Of a DNA stretch of 16,883 bases, positions 1 to 6,733 are shown one piece after another; position 1 is the stretch's first letter; every line of letters begins with the position of its first letter. Both the position numbers and the translations under genes were made by a program. The stretch comes from Dehalococcoidales bacterium (GTDB lineage: Bacteria > Chloroflexota > Dehalococcoidia > Dehalococcoidales > UBA5627), in NCBI GenBank assembly GCA_012719115.1, contig JAAYAZ010000031.1, forward strand, positions 1 to 16,883, read 5' to 3'. The notes beneath the pieces were generated by a model, which saw only the letters and a list, made by a program, of their open reading frames with translations, ran no database searches and was not told where the DNA came from.

Positions 1-405
1 GAAAGGCTTCTTCCACCAGGGGACTTTGGGGGTTGTCAAAAGCTTCAGTTGTTTTATCTGGCTCTCGAGATTCCTGATGCGCTCGGTGGCAATGCCCAGC
101 TGGGCAGCCATATTAATATTCTTTTCCTGTAGTTCCCGGACAAGGTCCATACTCTGCATAAGCGCCTTACCGGGATCATATACGGGAGGTTGGGGAGGGG
201 TTTCTCCGGGCTTTTCGTATTCAACCGCCTCTTCTTTAATGGGTTCGATGTCGGAAGGCAGATTCAGAATACGATACTCTTCTCCGAAGTGGCCCGTTAT
301 AAGTTCAGCCTGAATTTTACCGGATTTTATGTAACGCCTGATGGTCCTGGTGGATACCCCCAGGGTCTGGGCAGCCTCACTGATATTCATTCCTTGTTTA
401 TTCAT
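1..405 (-). CDS. HTH (MerR/excisionase-like) DNA-binding protein, C-terminus cut by window edge
   Basis: Reading the minus strand, an open frame runs off the left edge without a stop. Near its N-terminus is a helix-turn-helix of the MerR/excisionase type (NISEAAQTLGVSTRTIRRYI), followed by a wing-like stretch (SGKIQAELITGHFGEEYRIL). Next comes a Pro/Glu-rich linker and a heptad-like segment (LQEKNINMAAQLGIATERI, then LESQIKQLK) that looks like a coiled coil, ending in a basic and aromatic patch. A DNA-binding regulator that dimerises through the coiled coil is the simplest reading; an excisionase-type or plasmid-partition role cannot be excluded. The start is uncertain. ATG codons lie at 429, 405 and 390, and none has a well-placed Shine-Dalgarno. 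I chose 405 because the probable -35/-10 elements (440-445 and 417-422) would put the transcript start near 410, inside a reading frame begun at 429. Confidence 0.7.
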   Translation of the reverse strand, partial: MNKQGMNISEAAQTLGVSTRTIRRYIKSGKIQAELITGHFGEEYRILNLPSDIEPIKEEAVEYEKPGETPPQPPVYDPGKALMQSMDLVRELQEKNINMAAQLGIATERIRNLESQIKQLKLLTTPKVPWWKKPF

Positions 406-407
406 AA

Positions 408-448
408 CCCTTGACAAGGATATAGCCATTTTCACATTTTGTCAAGGG
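408..448. repeat. 10-bp perfect inverted repeat over the HTH gene promoter (candidate operator)
   Basis: CCCTTGACAA at 408-417 and TTGTCAAGGG at 439-448 are exact reverse complements separated by 21 bp. Reading minus, the right arm supplies a consensus -35 TTGACA (445-440) and the left arm begins at a TATCCT -10-like hexamer (422-417) 17 bp away. The arms therefore cover both core promoter elements of the HTH gene. Centre-to-centre arm spacing is 31 bp, about three helical turns, which suits a dimeric regulator on one face of DNA. Autoregulation is inferred. Confidence 0.55.
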
Positions 449-471
449 GAGAATTAACCGTTATAAACACC

Positions 472-506
472 GAGGCCGGACAAATCTTTATGATGAGTCC
501 GACCTC
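472..506 (-). terminator. Hairpin downstream of the small zinc-ribbon gene, possible terminator
   Basis: GAGGCCGGAC (472-481) pairs with GTCCGACCTC (497-506) with one G-T mismatch and a 15-nt loop. It lies 31 bp past the stop of the 46-aa gene transcribed from the right. Only a weak T-containing stretch follows on the minus strand, so termination is plausible but not clear-cut. It could also separate this gene from the HTH gene's operator. Confidence 0.35.
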
Positions 507-536
507 TAGTATTCAACTTTCCGTTTTTGGTAAATA

Positions 537-677
537 CTACGCTTTACCAATTTTGAACATTTTGGTACCACAAACAGGGCATACACCCTGGGTCGCCGGG
601 CGGCCGTTCTTCATGGTTATCGCTTTGGCATCTTTCATTTCCTTTTTGGCGCGACACTTCATACAATAGCCTTGCAT
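537..677 (-). CDS. 46-aa Cys4 zinc-ribbon protein, DUF5679-like
   Basis: The minus strand encodes a 46-residue protein starting MQGYCMKCRAKKEMKDAKAI and ending GVCPVCGTKMFKIGKA. The pairs CMKC (residues 5-8) and CPVC (33-36) make a compact treble-clef or zinc-ribbon site, and the conserved middle TMKNGRPATQG matches what I remember of the DUF5679 family, common in Chloroflexota. Its function is unknown; a nucleic-acid or ribosome-associated role is only a guess. Start choice is firm: AGGGAGGG sits 5 nt before the ATG, and a good promoter lies 30-60 bp upstream. It stands alone between the HTH gene and the two-lobe protein. Its small size makes it easy to miss, because a longer frame on the same strand (544-738) overlaps it out of phase and lacks the cysteine pattern. 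Confidence 0.85.
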   Translation of the reverse strand: MQGYCMKCRAKKEMKDAKAITMKNGRPATQGVCPVCGTKMFKIGKA

Positions 678-708
678 TGGTTCCCTCCCTTTTTCGTAGT
701 TTGTAGCT

Positions 709-738
709 AGAATAAACTAAAGCTAGGCATAATGTCAA
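709..738 (-). promoter_or_regulatory. Sigma70-type promoter of the zinc-ribbon gene
   Basis: On the minus strand TTGACA (738-733) is followed after 18 bp by TATTCT (714-709). The predicted start near 702 leaves a leader of about 25 nt that contains the AGGGAGGG ribosome site. Confidence 0.6.
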
Positions 739-842
739 GTATTTTAGAGATTAAATAGGAAAATATTATTTTTAACGGTGAATTTAGCTACGAAATAAGT
801 ATAATTCCATCTTTTTGCAATTTAAGATTTTTGCGCTGAATA

Positions 843-1826
843 TCAGCTTTTAACAACCGGGGCAAGCGGCAACAGCAATGTTTTGCCGGGTTTTCTCTTC
901 AGATAGGACTTGGTATAGTTTACCGGGAAAGAATAAACTACCTGTGCTTTGGGGTGCTCCAGACAGAACAGGAATATGCCGACCGTTTGCGACTTGGTAC
1001 CGAAAGGCCCGATTACCATATTAAAAGAATCCCGGATTTCACGATAGATATCTTCAAGCACGTCTCTTGCCGAGTGCGGGTCATCGGCAGGTACGTCCCT
1101 TAATTCCACACCCGCCTGAGACAGAAGAAAAGAATTATTATTCTTGGCATATTCCAAGTACTCTTCACTGCCACCGCGCGGGGGATTGGTTATCAGCGCA
1201 ATCGTTCTCACCGGATTGAAATGCTTCCATACCGTAAGCGAGCGTTCCGGCTCGAAACCCAAAAATAACACCAGAACCGTCTGTTTGTCGAACGAAACGG
1301 TACCGAAGAAATTATGCACGGTAGAAATTTGTTCAACTCCGCGTGTAAGCTTGGTGGGAGAATAGCTTTGCGTGGTGTGAATGATGCGCGGAATGCCCAG
1401 ATTCTGCTCCGCCACCAGAAAATACAGCAGTTCAAGCAGATAGATCTTGGTAAAACCGCTTATATCGAACGTAATATATGAATCATCGTCATCTTTGGGG
1501 CGGCAGCGGTTCCAGATATTTTTCAGCTGGCTGATGCCTTCGATGGGATTGTCGCGTTGACAGCGGATAACAAATACGCCTTCGGATGTTCTTCTGCTTA
1601 AGTCGGCTTGCAGTTTCAACATATTGGTTTCGACAACCTGCTGATAGAAAGGTTCTTCGATTACAAAGATGATACTGAAGCGCACACGATAACTGGGGCC
1701 GGCCTTGGCGGCTGCCTGCAGGCATCTGTCCTCAAAACTGGCACAGCAGATAAACAGGTCATCGGGGCCATATTCATTCAGCCTGGTCAGATTTTCTATT
1801 TCGATTGGTTCTTCGTGTACCTTCAT
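843..1826 (-). CDS. Uncharacterised protein with two Rossmann-like lobes, tentatively CARF-like
   Basis: I do not recognise this 327-aa soluble protein with certainty. Its two halves share the same order of elements. A beta strand ends in F-E-x-R (residues 31-34 FEDR; 201-205 FEPER... equivalent). A second strand ends in a Pro/Glu loop (FVIEEP 54-59; LITNPP 211-216). A D-P helix follows (RDNP 91-94; ADDP 247-250). Then comes a strand with a turn and long helix (ITFDISGFTKIYLLELL 118-134; NMVIGPFGTKSQTVGIFLF 269-287), and a last strand (RIIHTTQSYSP; QVVYSFPVNYT). The first lobe's DISGFTK (121-127) fits the [DN]-x-[ST]-x-x-x-[RK] signature described for CARF nucleotide-sensing domains; the second lobe has GTK but lacks the acidic residue. 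No membrane segment, signal peptide or recognisable nuclease domain is seen. It is monocistronic with its own strong promoter. Alternatives are another Rossmann-type defence or sensor protein. Confidence is high that it is a gene, low on function. Confidence 0.8.
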   Translation of the reverse strand: MKVHEEPIEIENLTRLNEYGPDDLFICCASFEDRCLQAAAKAGPSYRVRFSIIFVIEEPFYQQVVETNMLKLQADLSRRTSEGVFVIRCQRDNPIEGISQLKNIWNRCRPKDDDDSYITFDISGFTKIYLLELLYFLVAEQNLGIPRIIHTTQSYSPTKLTRGVEQISTVHNFFGTVSFDKQTVLVLFLGFEPERSLTVWKHFNPVRTIALITNPPRGGSEEYLEYAKNNNSFLLSQAGVELRDVPADDPHSARDVLEDIYREIRDSFNMVIGPFGTKSQTVGIFLFCLEHPKAQVVYSFPVNYTKSYLKRKPGKTLLLPLAPVVKS

Positions 1827-1896
1827 CTACTACAAACCCCGTAATAAATCACGCCTGAACAGGTTTAACTGCTAAACAAAACAAAATTCTAACACC

Positions 1897-1925
1897 ACTA
1901 TAGACGCCTTATGAAATATTGTCAA
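1897..1925 (-). promoter_or_regulatory. Near-consensus sigma70 promoter of the two-lobe protein gene
   Basis: On the minus strand TTGACA (1925-1920) is followed after exactly 17 bp by TATAGT (1902-1897). The predicted transcript start near 1890 gives a leader of about 64 nt before the ATG at 1826. This is one of the best promoter matches in the window. Confidence 0.7.
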
Positions 1926-1984
1926 TTATTTTTAAAAATCCGCTTTTTTTAACTGTATTACTAACCAAATGGCATTATTATCGT

Positions 1985-1990
1985 TATAAT
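1985..1990 (+). promoter_or_regulatory. TATAAT -10 element upstream of the lipoprotein/MBOAT/DHHW cassette
   Basis: A perfect TATAAT lies 58 bp before the lipoprotein ATG in an AT-rich stretch, but no good -35 is seen at normal spacing. It is the likeliest start of the 2049-5119 operon, on weak evidence. Confidence 0.35.
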
Positions 1991-2048
1991 AGTCAGATTG
2001 TCAAAAAAAGCTCGCGGCAATGAAATAATTAATAATTAAGGAGAAAAA

Positions 2049-2555
2049 ATGAAAAAATTGGGGCTGATTTTACTGACTTTGATTCTTTGTATCGGAATGG
2101 TAGCCTGCCAGAACGATAACGGGAACGGAAACGGTGACCAGGGGAATCTGGAAGGTACACTTGAGGAAATACTGGAAAAAATATATGAAAATGCAGATGT
2201 AGACGAATCCTTTAAAAATTTTGTTGAAGAAGGGCTGTACACCACTGAAATCACTTCAGAAAATGTAAGCTATTTTCTGGGTAAGGACGGGCTGGAATTC
2301 GAAGCAGCCATAGCTTCCGAACCGGTAATGATGCCCTCGGCATATTCGCTGTGTCTGGTACGTGTTAAGGACGGCGCCGACATCGAAAAAATGAAAACGG
2401 ATATCAAGGATAATGTTGACCCAATGAAATGGATTTGTGTCGGAGTTGACCCGCAAAATGTGATAGTAGATAATATCGGCGATGTCATATTCCTGTTAAT
2501 GAGCAATTTTGAAACACAGGAGCTGTATGATTCATTTCTATCCCTGGAAGGATAG
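2049..2555 (+). CDS. Putative lipoprotein, possibly DUF4358-like, first gene of the O-acetylation cassette
   Basis: The 168-aa product starts with a lipoprotein signal: MKK, a hydrophobic stretch (LGLILLTLILCIGM), then the lipobox V-A-C with the lipidated cysteine at residue 20. An Asn/Gly-rich spacer (NDNGNGNGDQGN) follows, then a soluble alpha/beta domain of about 135 residues containing AYSLCLVRVKDGADIEKMK and DVIFLLMSN. Its size, position and pattern recall the DUF4358 lipoproteins that sit beside MBOAT and DHHW genes in Firmicutes, but I hold this assignment loosely. A GGAG Shine-Dalgarno (2041-2044) sits 4 nt before the ATG. The MBOAT gene starts 36 bp downstream on the same strand, so the protein probably acts outside the membrane with the acetylation machinery. 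Confidence 0.75.
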   Translation: MKKLGLILLTLILCIGMVACQNDNGNGNGDQGNLEGTLEEILEKIYENADVDESFKNFVEEGLYTTEITSENVSYFLGKDGLEFEAAIASEPVMMPSAYSLCLVRVKDGADIEKMKTDIKDNVDPMKWICVGVDPQNVIVDNIGDVIFLLMSNFETQELYDSFLSLEG

Positions 2556-2591
2556 CTTTTATACTAAAATAGTTTAACTAAAGGAACATAC

Positions 2592-3995
2592 ATGCTGTTT
2601 TCGAGCATCAGCTTCTTGTATTACTTCTTGCCGGCAGTATTAGGGCTTTATTTCATTACCCCCGCCAAGTATAAAAACCTTGTTTTACTGCTGGCAAGTT
2701 TATTTTTTTACTTTTACGGAGAACCGCTTTACTCCATATTGATGGTATTCTCTATTATCTCCGCATACCTTCACGGTTTATGGATAAACAGCGCCCAAAC
2801 TCAAAAACTTAAAAAAGCAGCCTTTATTTCATCGATATTTTTCAGCACCGGTGCGCTGTTGTTTTTCAAGTATCATATCTTTTTCGTAAACAACTTCAAT
2901 TCGATATTCGATACATCGATTGTGCCTTTGAATGTTCTGCTTCCGATAGGCATCAGTTTTTATACTTTCCAGATTCTTTCATATACAATCGATTTGTACC
3001 GCGGTAAAGTAAATATACAGAAGAGCCTTATTAACTTTGCCACATATGTTTCGATGTTCCCGCAGCTGATTGCCGGTCCCATCGTACGTTACAGTACCAT
3101 TGAAGAAAGCTTAGACAAACGGACTCATTCTATTTCCGACGTAGCCTGGGGAATCAACCGCTTTATCATCGGGCTGGCAAAAAAAGTGATTATCGCAAAC
3201 TCACTGGGAGAAATCGGTGTCTTATTCAATAGCGCCGATGAAAAATCCGTTTTATTCTTCTGGGTGGCGGCAATCGCCTTCACTCTGCAGATTTATTTTG
3301 ATTTTTCCGGTTACAGCGATATGGCTATCGGATTGGGGCGTATCTTCGGATTCCGTTTTCTGGAAAACTTCAACTATCCCTATATCGCCAAAAGCGTTAC
3401 CGAATTCTGGAGGCGATGGCACATATCACTGGGTACATGGTTCAGGGATTATATTTATATACCGATGGGCGGCAATCGCGTAAACCTATTGAAATGGGGC
3501 AGGAACATTCTGGTGGTGTGGTTTTTGACCGGTTTCTGGCACGGTGCAGAGTGGAACTTCGTCATCTGGGGATTATACTTTGCTCTATTCCTTGTAATTG
3601 AGAAATATTTCTTGAAGAATCTGTTTGCCAAATTGCCATCCGCTATCGGTCATTTTTATCTGCTTCTGACTGTTGTTATCAGTTTCGTAATTTTTAACGC
3701 CGACGGAATGGGTGAAGCAATATTAAACCTGAAAGGGATGTTCGGTCTGACCGGTGCGCCTTTTACAAATGCCGAAACAATTTACTATCTCAAAAGCTAT
3801 GCCTTTATATTTATTCTGGCAGCAATAGGAGCTACCCCTTTGCTAAAAAATATTTCCCAAAAACTGACGGTTTATGCAAGCGCAGAGAAAATTTTTAATG
3901 TTATTAAACCGGCAGTGCATGTTGTTCTTTTACTGCTGGTTACCGGGTACTTGATTGACGGGTCGTTCAATCCCTTTATTTACTTCCGGTTTTAG
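2592..3995 (+). CDS. MBOAT-family membrane O-acyltransferase (AlgI/DltB-like)
   Basis: This 467-aa polytopic membrane protein has the family hallmarks in order: FPQLIAGPIVR (156-166), YFDFSGYSDMAIGLGR (235-250), EFWRRWHISLGTWFRDYIYIPMGG (271-294), and the catalytic GFWHGAEWNFVIWG (314-327) with the invariant His at 317. Length and motifs match AlgI-like members, which pass an acyl group, usually acetyl, across the membrane to a surface polymer. It starts with a signal-anchor-like helix and has about ten or more hydrophobic segments. The AAAGGA Shine-Dalgarno (2580-2585) is well placed. The next gene, 20 bp downstream, encodes the DHHW partner that normally makes the final transfer outside the membrane. 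The acceptor polymer cannot be read from the sequence; no polysaccharide synthase is in view. Confidence 0.93.
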   Translation: MLFSSISFLYYFLPAVLGLYFITPAKYKNLVLLLASLFFYFYGEPLYSILMVFSIISAYLHGLWINSAQTQKLKKAAFISSIFFSTGALLFFKYHIFFVNNFNSIFDTSIVPLNVLLPIGISFYTFQILSYTIDLYRGKVNIQKSLINFATYVSMFPQLIAGPIVRYSTIEESLDKRTHSISDVAWGINRFIIGLAKKVIIANSLGEIGVLFNSADEKSVLFFWVAAIAFTLQIYFDFSGYSDMAIGLGRIFGFRFLENFNYPYIAKSVTEFWRRWHISLGTWFRDYIYIPMGGNRVNLLKWGRNILVVWFLTGFWHGAEWNFVIWGLYFALFLVIEKYFLKNLFAKLPSAIGHFYLLLTVVISFVIFNADGMGEAILNLKGMFGLTGAPFTNAETIYYLKSYAFIFILAAIGATPLLKNISQKLTVYASAEKIFNVIKPAVHVVLLLLVTGYLIDGSFNPFIYFRF

Positions 3996-4015
3996 CCTGA
4001 AGCTAAGGAGAGAAA

Positions 4016-5119
4016 ATGAATAAAAACATTATCAATATAATACTGGTGGGTTGTTTTGTTATGCTTACCTCCGGCTTTATGCTGGTTAACACCATTAAAC
4101 CGGACGGGGACTTTTCATATTTTGAAAGACGTAAACTTCTGCAGCCGCCCGGCTATTCTCCGGAGAAACTATTGAACGGTCAGTTTTTCAGCGATTATGA
4201 AAAATATTTTCTCGACCAGTTCGTTTTCCGCGATACCTTCAGGGGATTAAAAGCATTCACAAGGCTGCACCTGTTAAATCAAAAGGACAATAACGGTATT
4301 TATATTATAGACGGAAACATCAATAAAATAGAGTACCCGCTTGACGAAAAGGCAATACTGAACGCGGCAGAGAAGCTCAATCAGGTTTATGAACGCTATC
4401 TGAAAGAACTGAATGTCAGCTACGCCGTAATACCGGATAAAAACTATTTCATAGCTGATAAATACGGATATCCTTCAATGGACTATGACAGGCTGCTGGA
4501 GATTCTGCAAAATAATGTCTTGGATATGCAGTATATAGACTTATTTGCTCATTTGTCGATTGATGATTATTACCGTACAGATATACACTGGAGCCAGGAA
4601 AAGATTATAGATGTTGCCGATATTATTTTGGCCGGTATGGCAAACCGCTATCCGGCATCGGACTTTGAATATACGGAAAAAGAATTATATCCCTTTTACG
4701 GAGCACTATACGGGCAGGCTGCTCTGAGTATTTCGCCGGATACTCTTTTTTATCTGACAAACGCAATGCTGGAAAAAGCTACCGTTTACGATTACGAAAC
4801 AATGACTGAAAGCAAAGTCTATATGACAGAGCTTTTTGAAGGCGTAGACCCTTATGACATTTTTCTTTCCGGCGCCAAGGCTTTGATTACAATAGAGAAT
4901 CCGGAAGCCGCGAGCGATAAAGAACTGATACTTTTTCGCGATTCTTTCGGTAGCAGTATCGCTCCGCTGCTTCTTGGCGGATACTCTAAGATAACTATGG
5001 TTGACCTGCGCTACATATCAACCGATTTACTGGATAATTACATCGATTTTACAAAAGGACAGGATGTATTATTTTTATACAGCACCCAAATCCTTAACAA
5101 CAGTTTCATGCTCAGATAA
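4016..5119 (+). CDS. DHHW/AlgJ-like extracytoplasmic O-acetyltransferase partner
   Basis: The 367-aa product has one N-terminal hydrophobic segment (IINIILVGCFVMLTSGFMLV, residues 5-24), a signal anchor or uncleaved signal. A soluble domain of the AlgJ/AlgX/DHHW type follows. YRTDIHWS places D189 and H191 in the D-x-H catalytic pair, and LFRDSFGSSIAPLL places the likely nucleophile S310 in the SGNH-type block. An N-terminal ERR followed by 'FSDYEKYFLDQFVFRD' matches the family's early conserved region. In this family the protein transfers acetyl delivered by the MBOAT partner onto a polymer outside the membrane. The GGAG site at 4007-4010 precedes the ATG. It is the last gene of the cassette, followed by a weak hairpin. 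Confidence 0.88.
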   Translation: MNKNIINIILVGCFVMLTSGFMLVNTIKPDGDFSYFERRKLLQPPGYSPEKLLNGQFFSDYEKYFLDQFVFRDTFRGLKAFTRLHLLNQKDNNGIYIIDGNINKIEYPLDEKAILNAAEKLNQVYERYLKELNVSYAVIPDKNYFIADKYGYPSMDYDRLLEILQNNVLDMQYIDLFAHLSIDDYYRTDIHWSQEKIIDVADIILAGMANRYPASDFEYTEKELYPFYGALYGQAALSISPDTLFYLTNAMLEKATVYDYETMTESKVYMTELFEGVDPYDIFLSGAKALITIENPEAASDKELILFRDSFGSSIAPLLLGGYSKITMVDLRYISTDLLDNYIDFTKGQDVLFLYSTQILNNSFMLR

Positions 5120-5138
5120 AACAATATCAACTCCTATA

Positions 5139-5158
5139 GGTTAATCAGTCCGATTACC
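5139..5158 (+). terminator. Short hairpin after the DHHW gene, weak terminator candidate
   Basis: GGTTAATC (5139-5146) and GATTACC (5152-5158) pair with one bulged T around a 5-nt loop, 19 bp past the DHHW stop. No T-run follows, so the call is weak. The next 109 bp up to the following start hold only an AT-rich TATAAT (5222-5227) with no convincing -35. Confidence 0.25.
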
Positions 5159-5267
5159 CTTGCAAAAGTTCAGAAACATATTGGACTCCTACAACCCCTA
5201 GCCAGAACGGGGAAAAACTATTATAATAACCCGTACCATACAACTAAACTCTAAAAGGAGACCGGGC

Positions 5268-5423
5268 ATGTTCGATATTACACCGCCGATTTTAATGATA
5301 GCCGGAATACTTTTTGTCCTGTTCGGTATAATAGCAATGGTCTGGCCTAAAAAGGGAGTTTATGTTTTGGCGTCCTGGTTGATTATTTTAGGAGTCCTGG
5401 TAATTCTTTATTCACTGGATTAA
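5268..5423 (+). CDS. 51-aa two-helix membrane peptide
   Basis: A short frame encodes 51 residues: MFDITPP, a hydrophobic helix (ILMIAGILFVLFGIIAMVW), a basic turn (PKKG), a second hydrophobic helix (VYVLASWLIILGVLVILYSL) and a final Asp. A helical hairpin in the membrane with a PKKG cytoplasmic turn is predicted. The AAAAGGAG ribosome site (5253-5260) lies 7 nt before the ATG and a TATAAT sits about 40 bp further up, so it looks expressed. Its stop is 4 bp before the start of the GGCT-like gene, suggesting translational coupling. I do not recognise a family. Confidence 0.7.
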   Translation: MFDITPPILMIAGILFVLFGIIAMVWPKKGVYVLASWLIILGVLVILYSLD

Positions 5424-5427
5424 TACT

Positions 5428-5835
5428 ATGTATTATTTTGCTTACGCAACCAATTTAAACAAGAAACAAATGGCGGCAACGTCCCCTCAGAGCCGCCCTT
5501 TGTACACTGCCACCCTGCATAATTACCGGCTGATGTTTACGGGCTGGACCCGCCGGTGGCGCGGCGGTATAGCCACCATAAAACGCTCCGCCGGTGATAA
5601 AGTAATGGGTGCTATTTACGATGTTCCGGATACGGATTGGGGGAAACTCGACCGGGCTGAGGATTGCCCGGGAAATTTTGAGCGTATCAGGGTTATCGTC
5701 AATAATGAGGACGGCGATGCAATAGAAGCCGTTACCTACATCAAAAAAGGGCAGCTTCAGGCAGATGAATCGAAACCTTCGCCCGAGTACCTCCAGATAA
5801 TCCAGCAGGGCTATAAGGACTGGCGGCTTATTTAA
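5428..5835 (+). CDS. Gamma-glutamylcyclotransferase-like (AIG2/GGCT fold) protein
   Basis: The 135-aa product opens with YYFAYATNLNKKQM, the glycine-loop motif usually written YFAYGSNL, which binds the gamma-glutamyl group. The segment GAIYDVPDTDWGKLDRAEDCP holds the family's conserved acidic residue in the L-D-x-x-E context (E74), normally the general base that forms 5-oxoproline. The C-terminal PSPEYLQIIQQGYKDWRL matches the usual helix. Length is right for a single GGCT domain. The first loop is altered (A-T for G-S), so the substrate may differ from gamma-glutamyl peptides. No clear Shine-Dalgarno is present: the start lies 4 bp after the stop of the 51-aa membrane peptide, so translation may rely on coupling. 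Confidence 0.85.
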   Translation: MYYFAYATNLNKKQMAATSPQSRPLYTATLHNYRLMFTGWTRRWRGGIATIKRSAGDKVMGAIYDVPDTDWGKLDRAEDCPGNFERIRVIVNNEDGDAIEAVTYIKKGQLQADESKPSPEYLQIIQQGYKDWRLI

Positions 5836-5962
5836 TAAACTATTGTGTAACCTCGGCTATTAAGCATCTAACATACAGAATCAAATGATTGACAAAGACC
5901 GGAGGAATAGTCAAGACAATCCATTGACGGTATTTTTGATTGTGCAGATCATAGATAGCATA

Positions 5963-5990
5963 TTGACATAATGTATTCGTTTTTTATATT
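5963..5990 (+). promoter_or_regulatory. Sigma70-type promoter of the L25/ABC operon
   Basis: TTGACA (5963-5968) is followed after 16 bp by TATATT (5985-5990). A start near 5997 gives a leader of about 70 nt before the L25 ATG. The stretch 5836-5962 upstream holds no gene that I can see. Confidence 0.6.
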
Positions 5991-6066
5991 CAAATATTGC
6001 TTTTTATGTCCTTTCCTGTTTTAATTGATACTGATAAATGGCGTTAAGAAATTTAAGGAGACAGAA

Positions 6067-6708
6067 ATGGGTAATATAAAATTGAAAGCATCCAAAAGAA
6101 CGGTTTTCGGCAAAAGCACGAAATCTCTTCGCAGACAGGGAATTACACCGATTCACATATTCGGAAACGGAATTGAATCCCTCGCATTGCAGTGTGATAA
6201 TAGTGAGCTGAAAAAACTTATTTTCAAAGAAGGTGCTACACGGCTGATTGACCTCGAGATTGAAAAGGAAAAGAAACCTCGCAGCGTTTTTATCCGTGAA
6301 ATTCAGCGCGATGCCATAACCGGGCAGTTAATTCATGTCGATTTCTACCAGGTAAATAAAACAGAGAAGATGTCTGCCGATATTCCCATCTATCTTACGG
6401 GAGAATCACCCGCCGGTAAATCAAAAATCAATATGCTGGAACAAGTAATGAACAATATCCAAATAGAGGCGCTTCCCGAAGAGATGCCGCCTCACATAGA
6501 AGTAGATATCAGTAATCTGGAAGATGCGGGAGACGCTATTTTTGTAAAAGATCTGATACTCGGTGATGATGTTGCTACCACAGCCGACCTTGAACAGATA
6601 GTTGTTAAAATTACCAGAATTAAGGCGATAGTGGAAGAAGGAATCGCAGCTCCTGCCACTGAAGAAGCGGAAGCCGCCGAGGAAACTGAAGCCGAGCAGG
6701 AAGAATAA
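6067..6708 (+). CDS. rplY: 50S ribosomal protein L25, two-domain general stress protein CTC type
   Basis: The 213-aa product has the two-domain layout of CTC/TL5. The N-terminal L25 beta barrel (IKLKASKRTVFGKSTKSLRR, then GITPIHIFG, then AITGQLIHVDFYQV at about 94-107) binds 5S rRNA. A C-terminal beta domain (MSADIPIYLTGESPAGK onward, with LPEEMPPHIEVDISNLEDAGDAIFVKD) follows, then an acidic Ala/Glu tail typical of the family. I chose the ATG at 6067 because AAGGAG (6055-6060) sits 6 nt upstream; the in-frame ATG at 6025 would add 14 residues unlike the family. The ABC ATPase gene starts 25 bp downstream and is probably co-transcribed. Confidence 0.93.
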   Translation: MGNIKLKASKRTVFGKSTKSLRRQGITPIHIFGNGIESLALQCDNSELKKLIFKEGATRLIDLEIEKEKKPRSVFIREIQRDAITGQLIHVDFYQVNKTEKMSADIPIYLTGESPAGKSKINMLEQVMNNIQIEALPEEMPPHIEVDISNLEDAGDAIFVKDLILGDDVATTADLEQIVVKITRIKAIVEEGIAAPATEEAEAAEETEAEQEE

Positions 6709-6733
6709 TTTACAGATAAACTAAACATAAAAG

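Noticed and set aside
439..669. 76-aa plus-strand frame over the zinc-ribbon gene
   Set aside because: It lies opposite the well-supported 46-aa gene, has no ribosome site and no recognisable pattern.
544..738. 64-aa minus-strand frame overlapping the zinc-ribbon gene in another phase
   Set aside because: The ATG overlaps the -35 region of the probable promoter, and the frame lacks the Cys4 pattern that the 537-677 frame has.
6025..6066. Upstream ATG extension of L25
   Set aside because: The extra 14 residues do not fit the L25 N-terminus, and the AAGGAG site points to the ATG at 6067.
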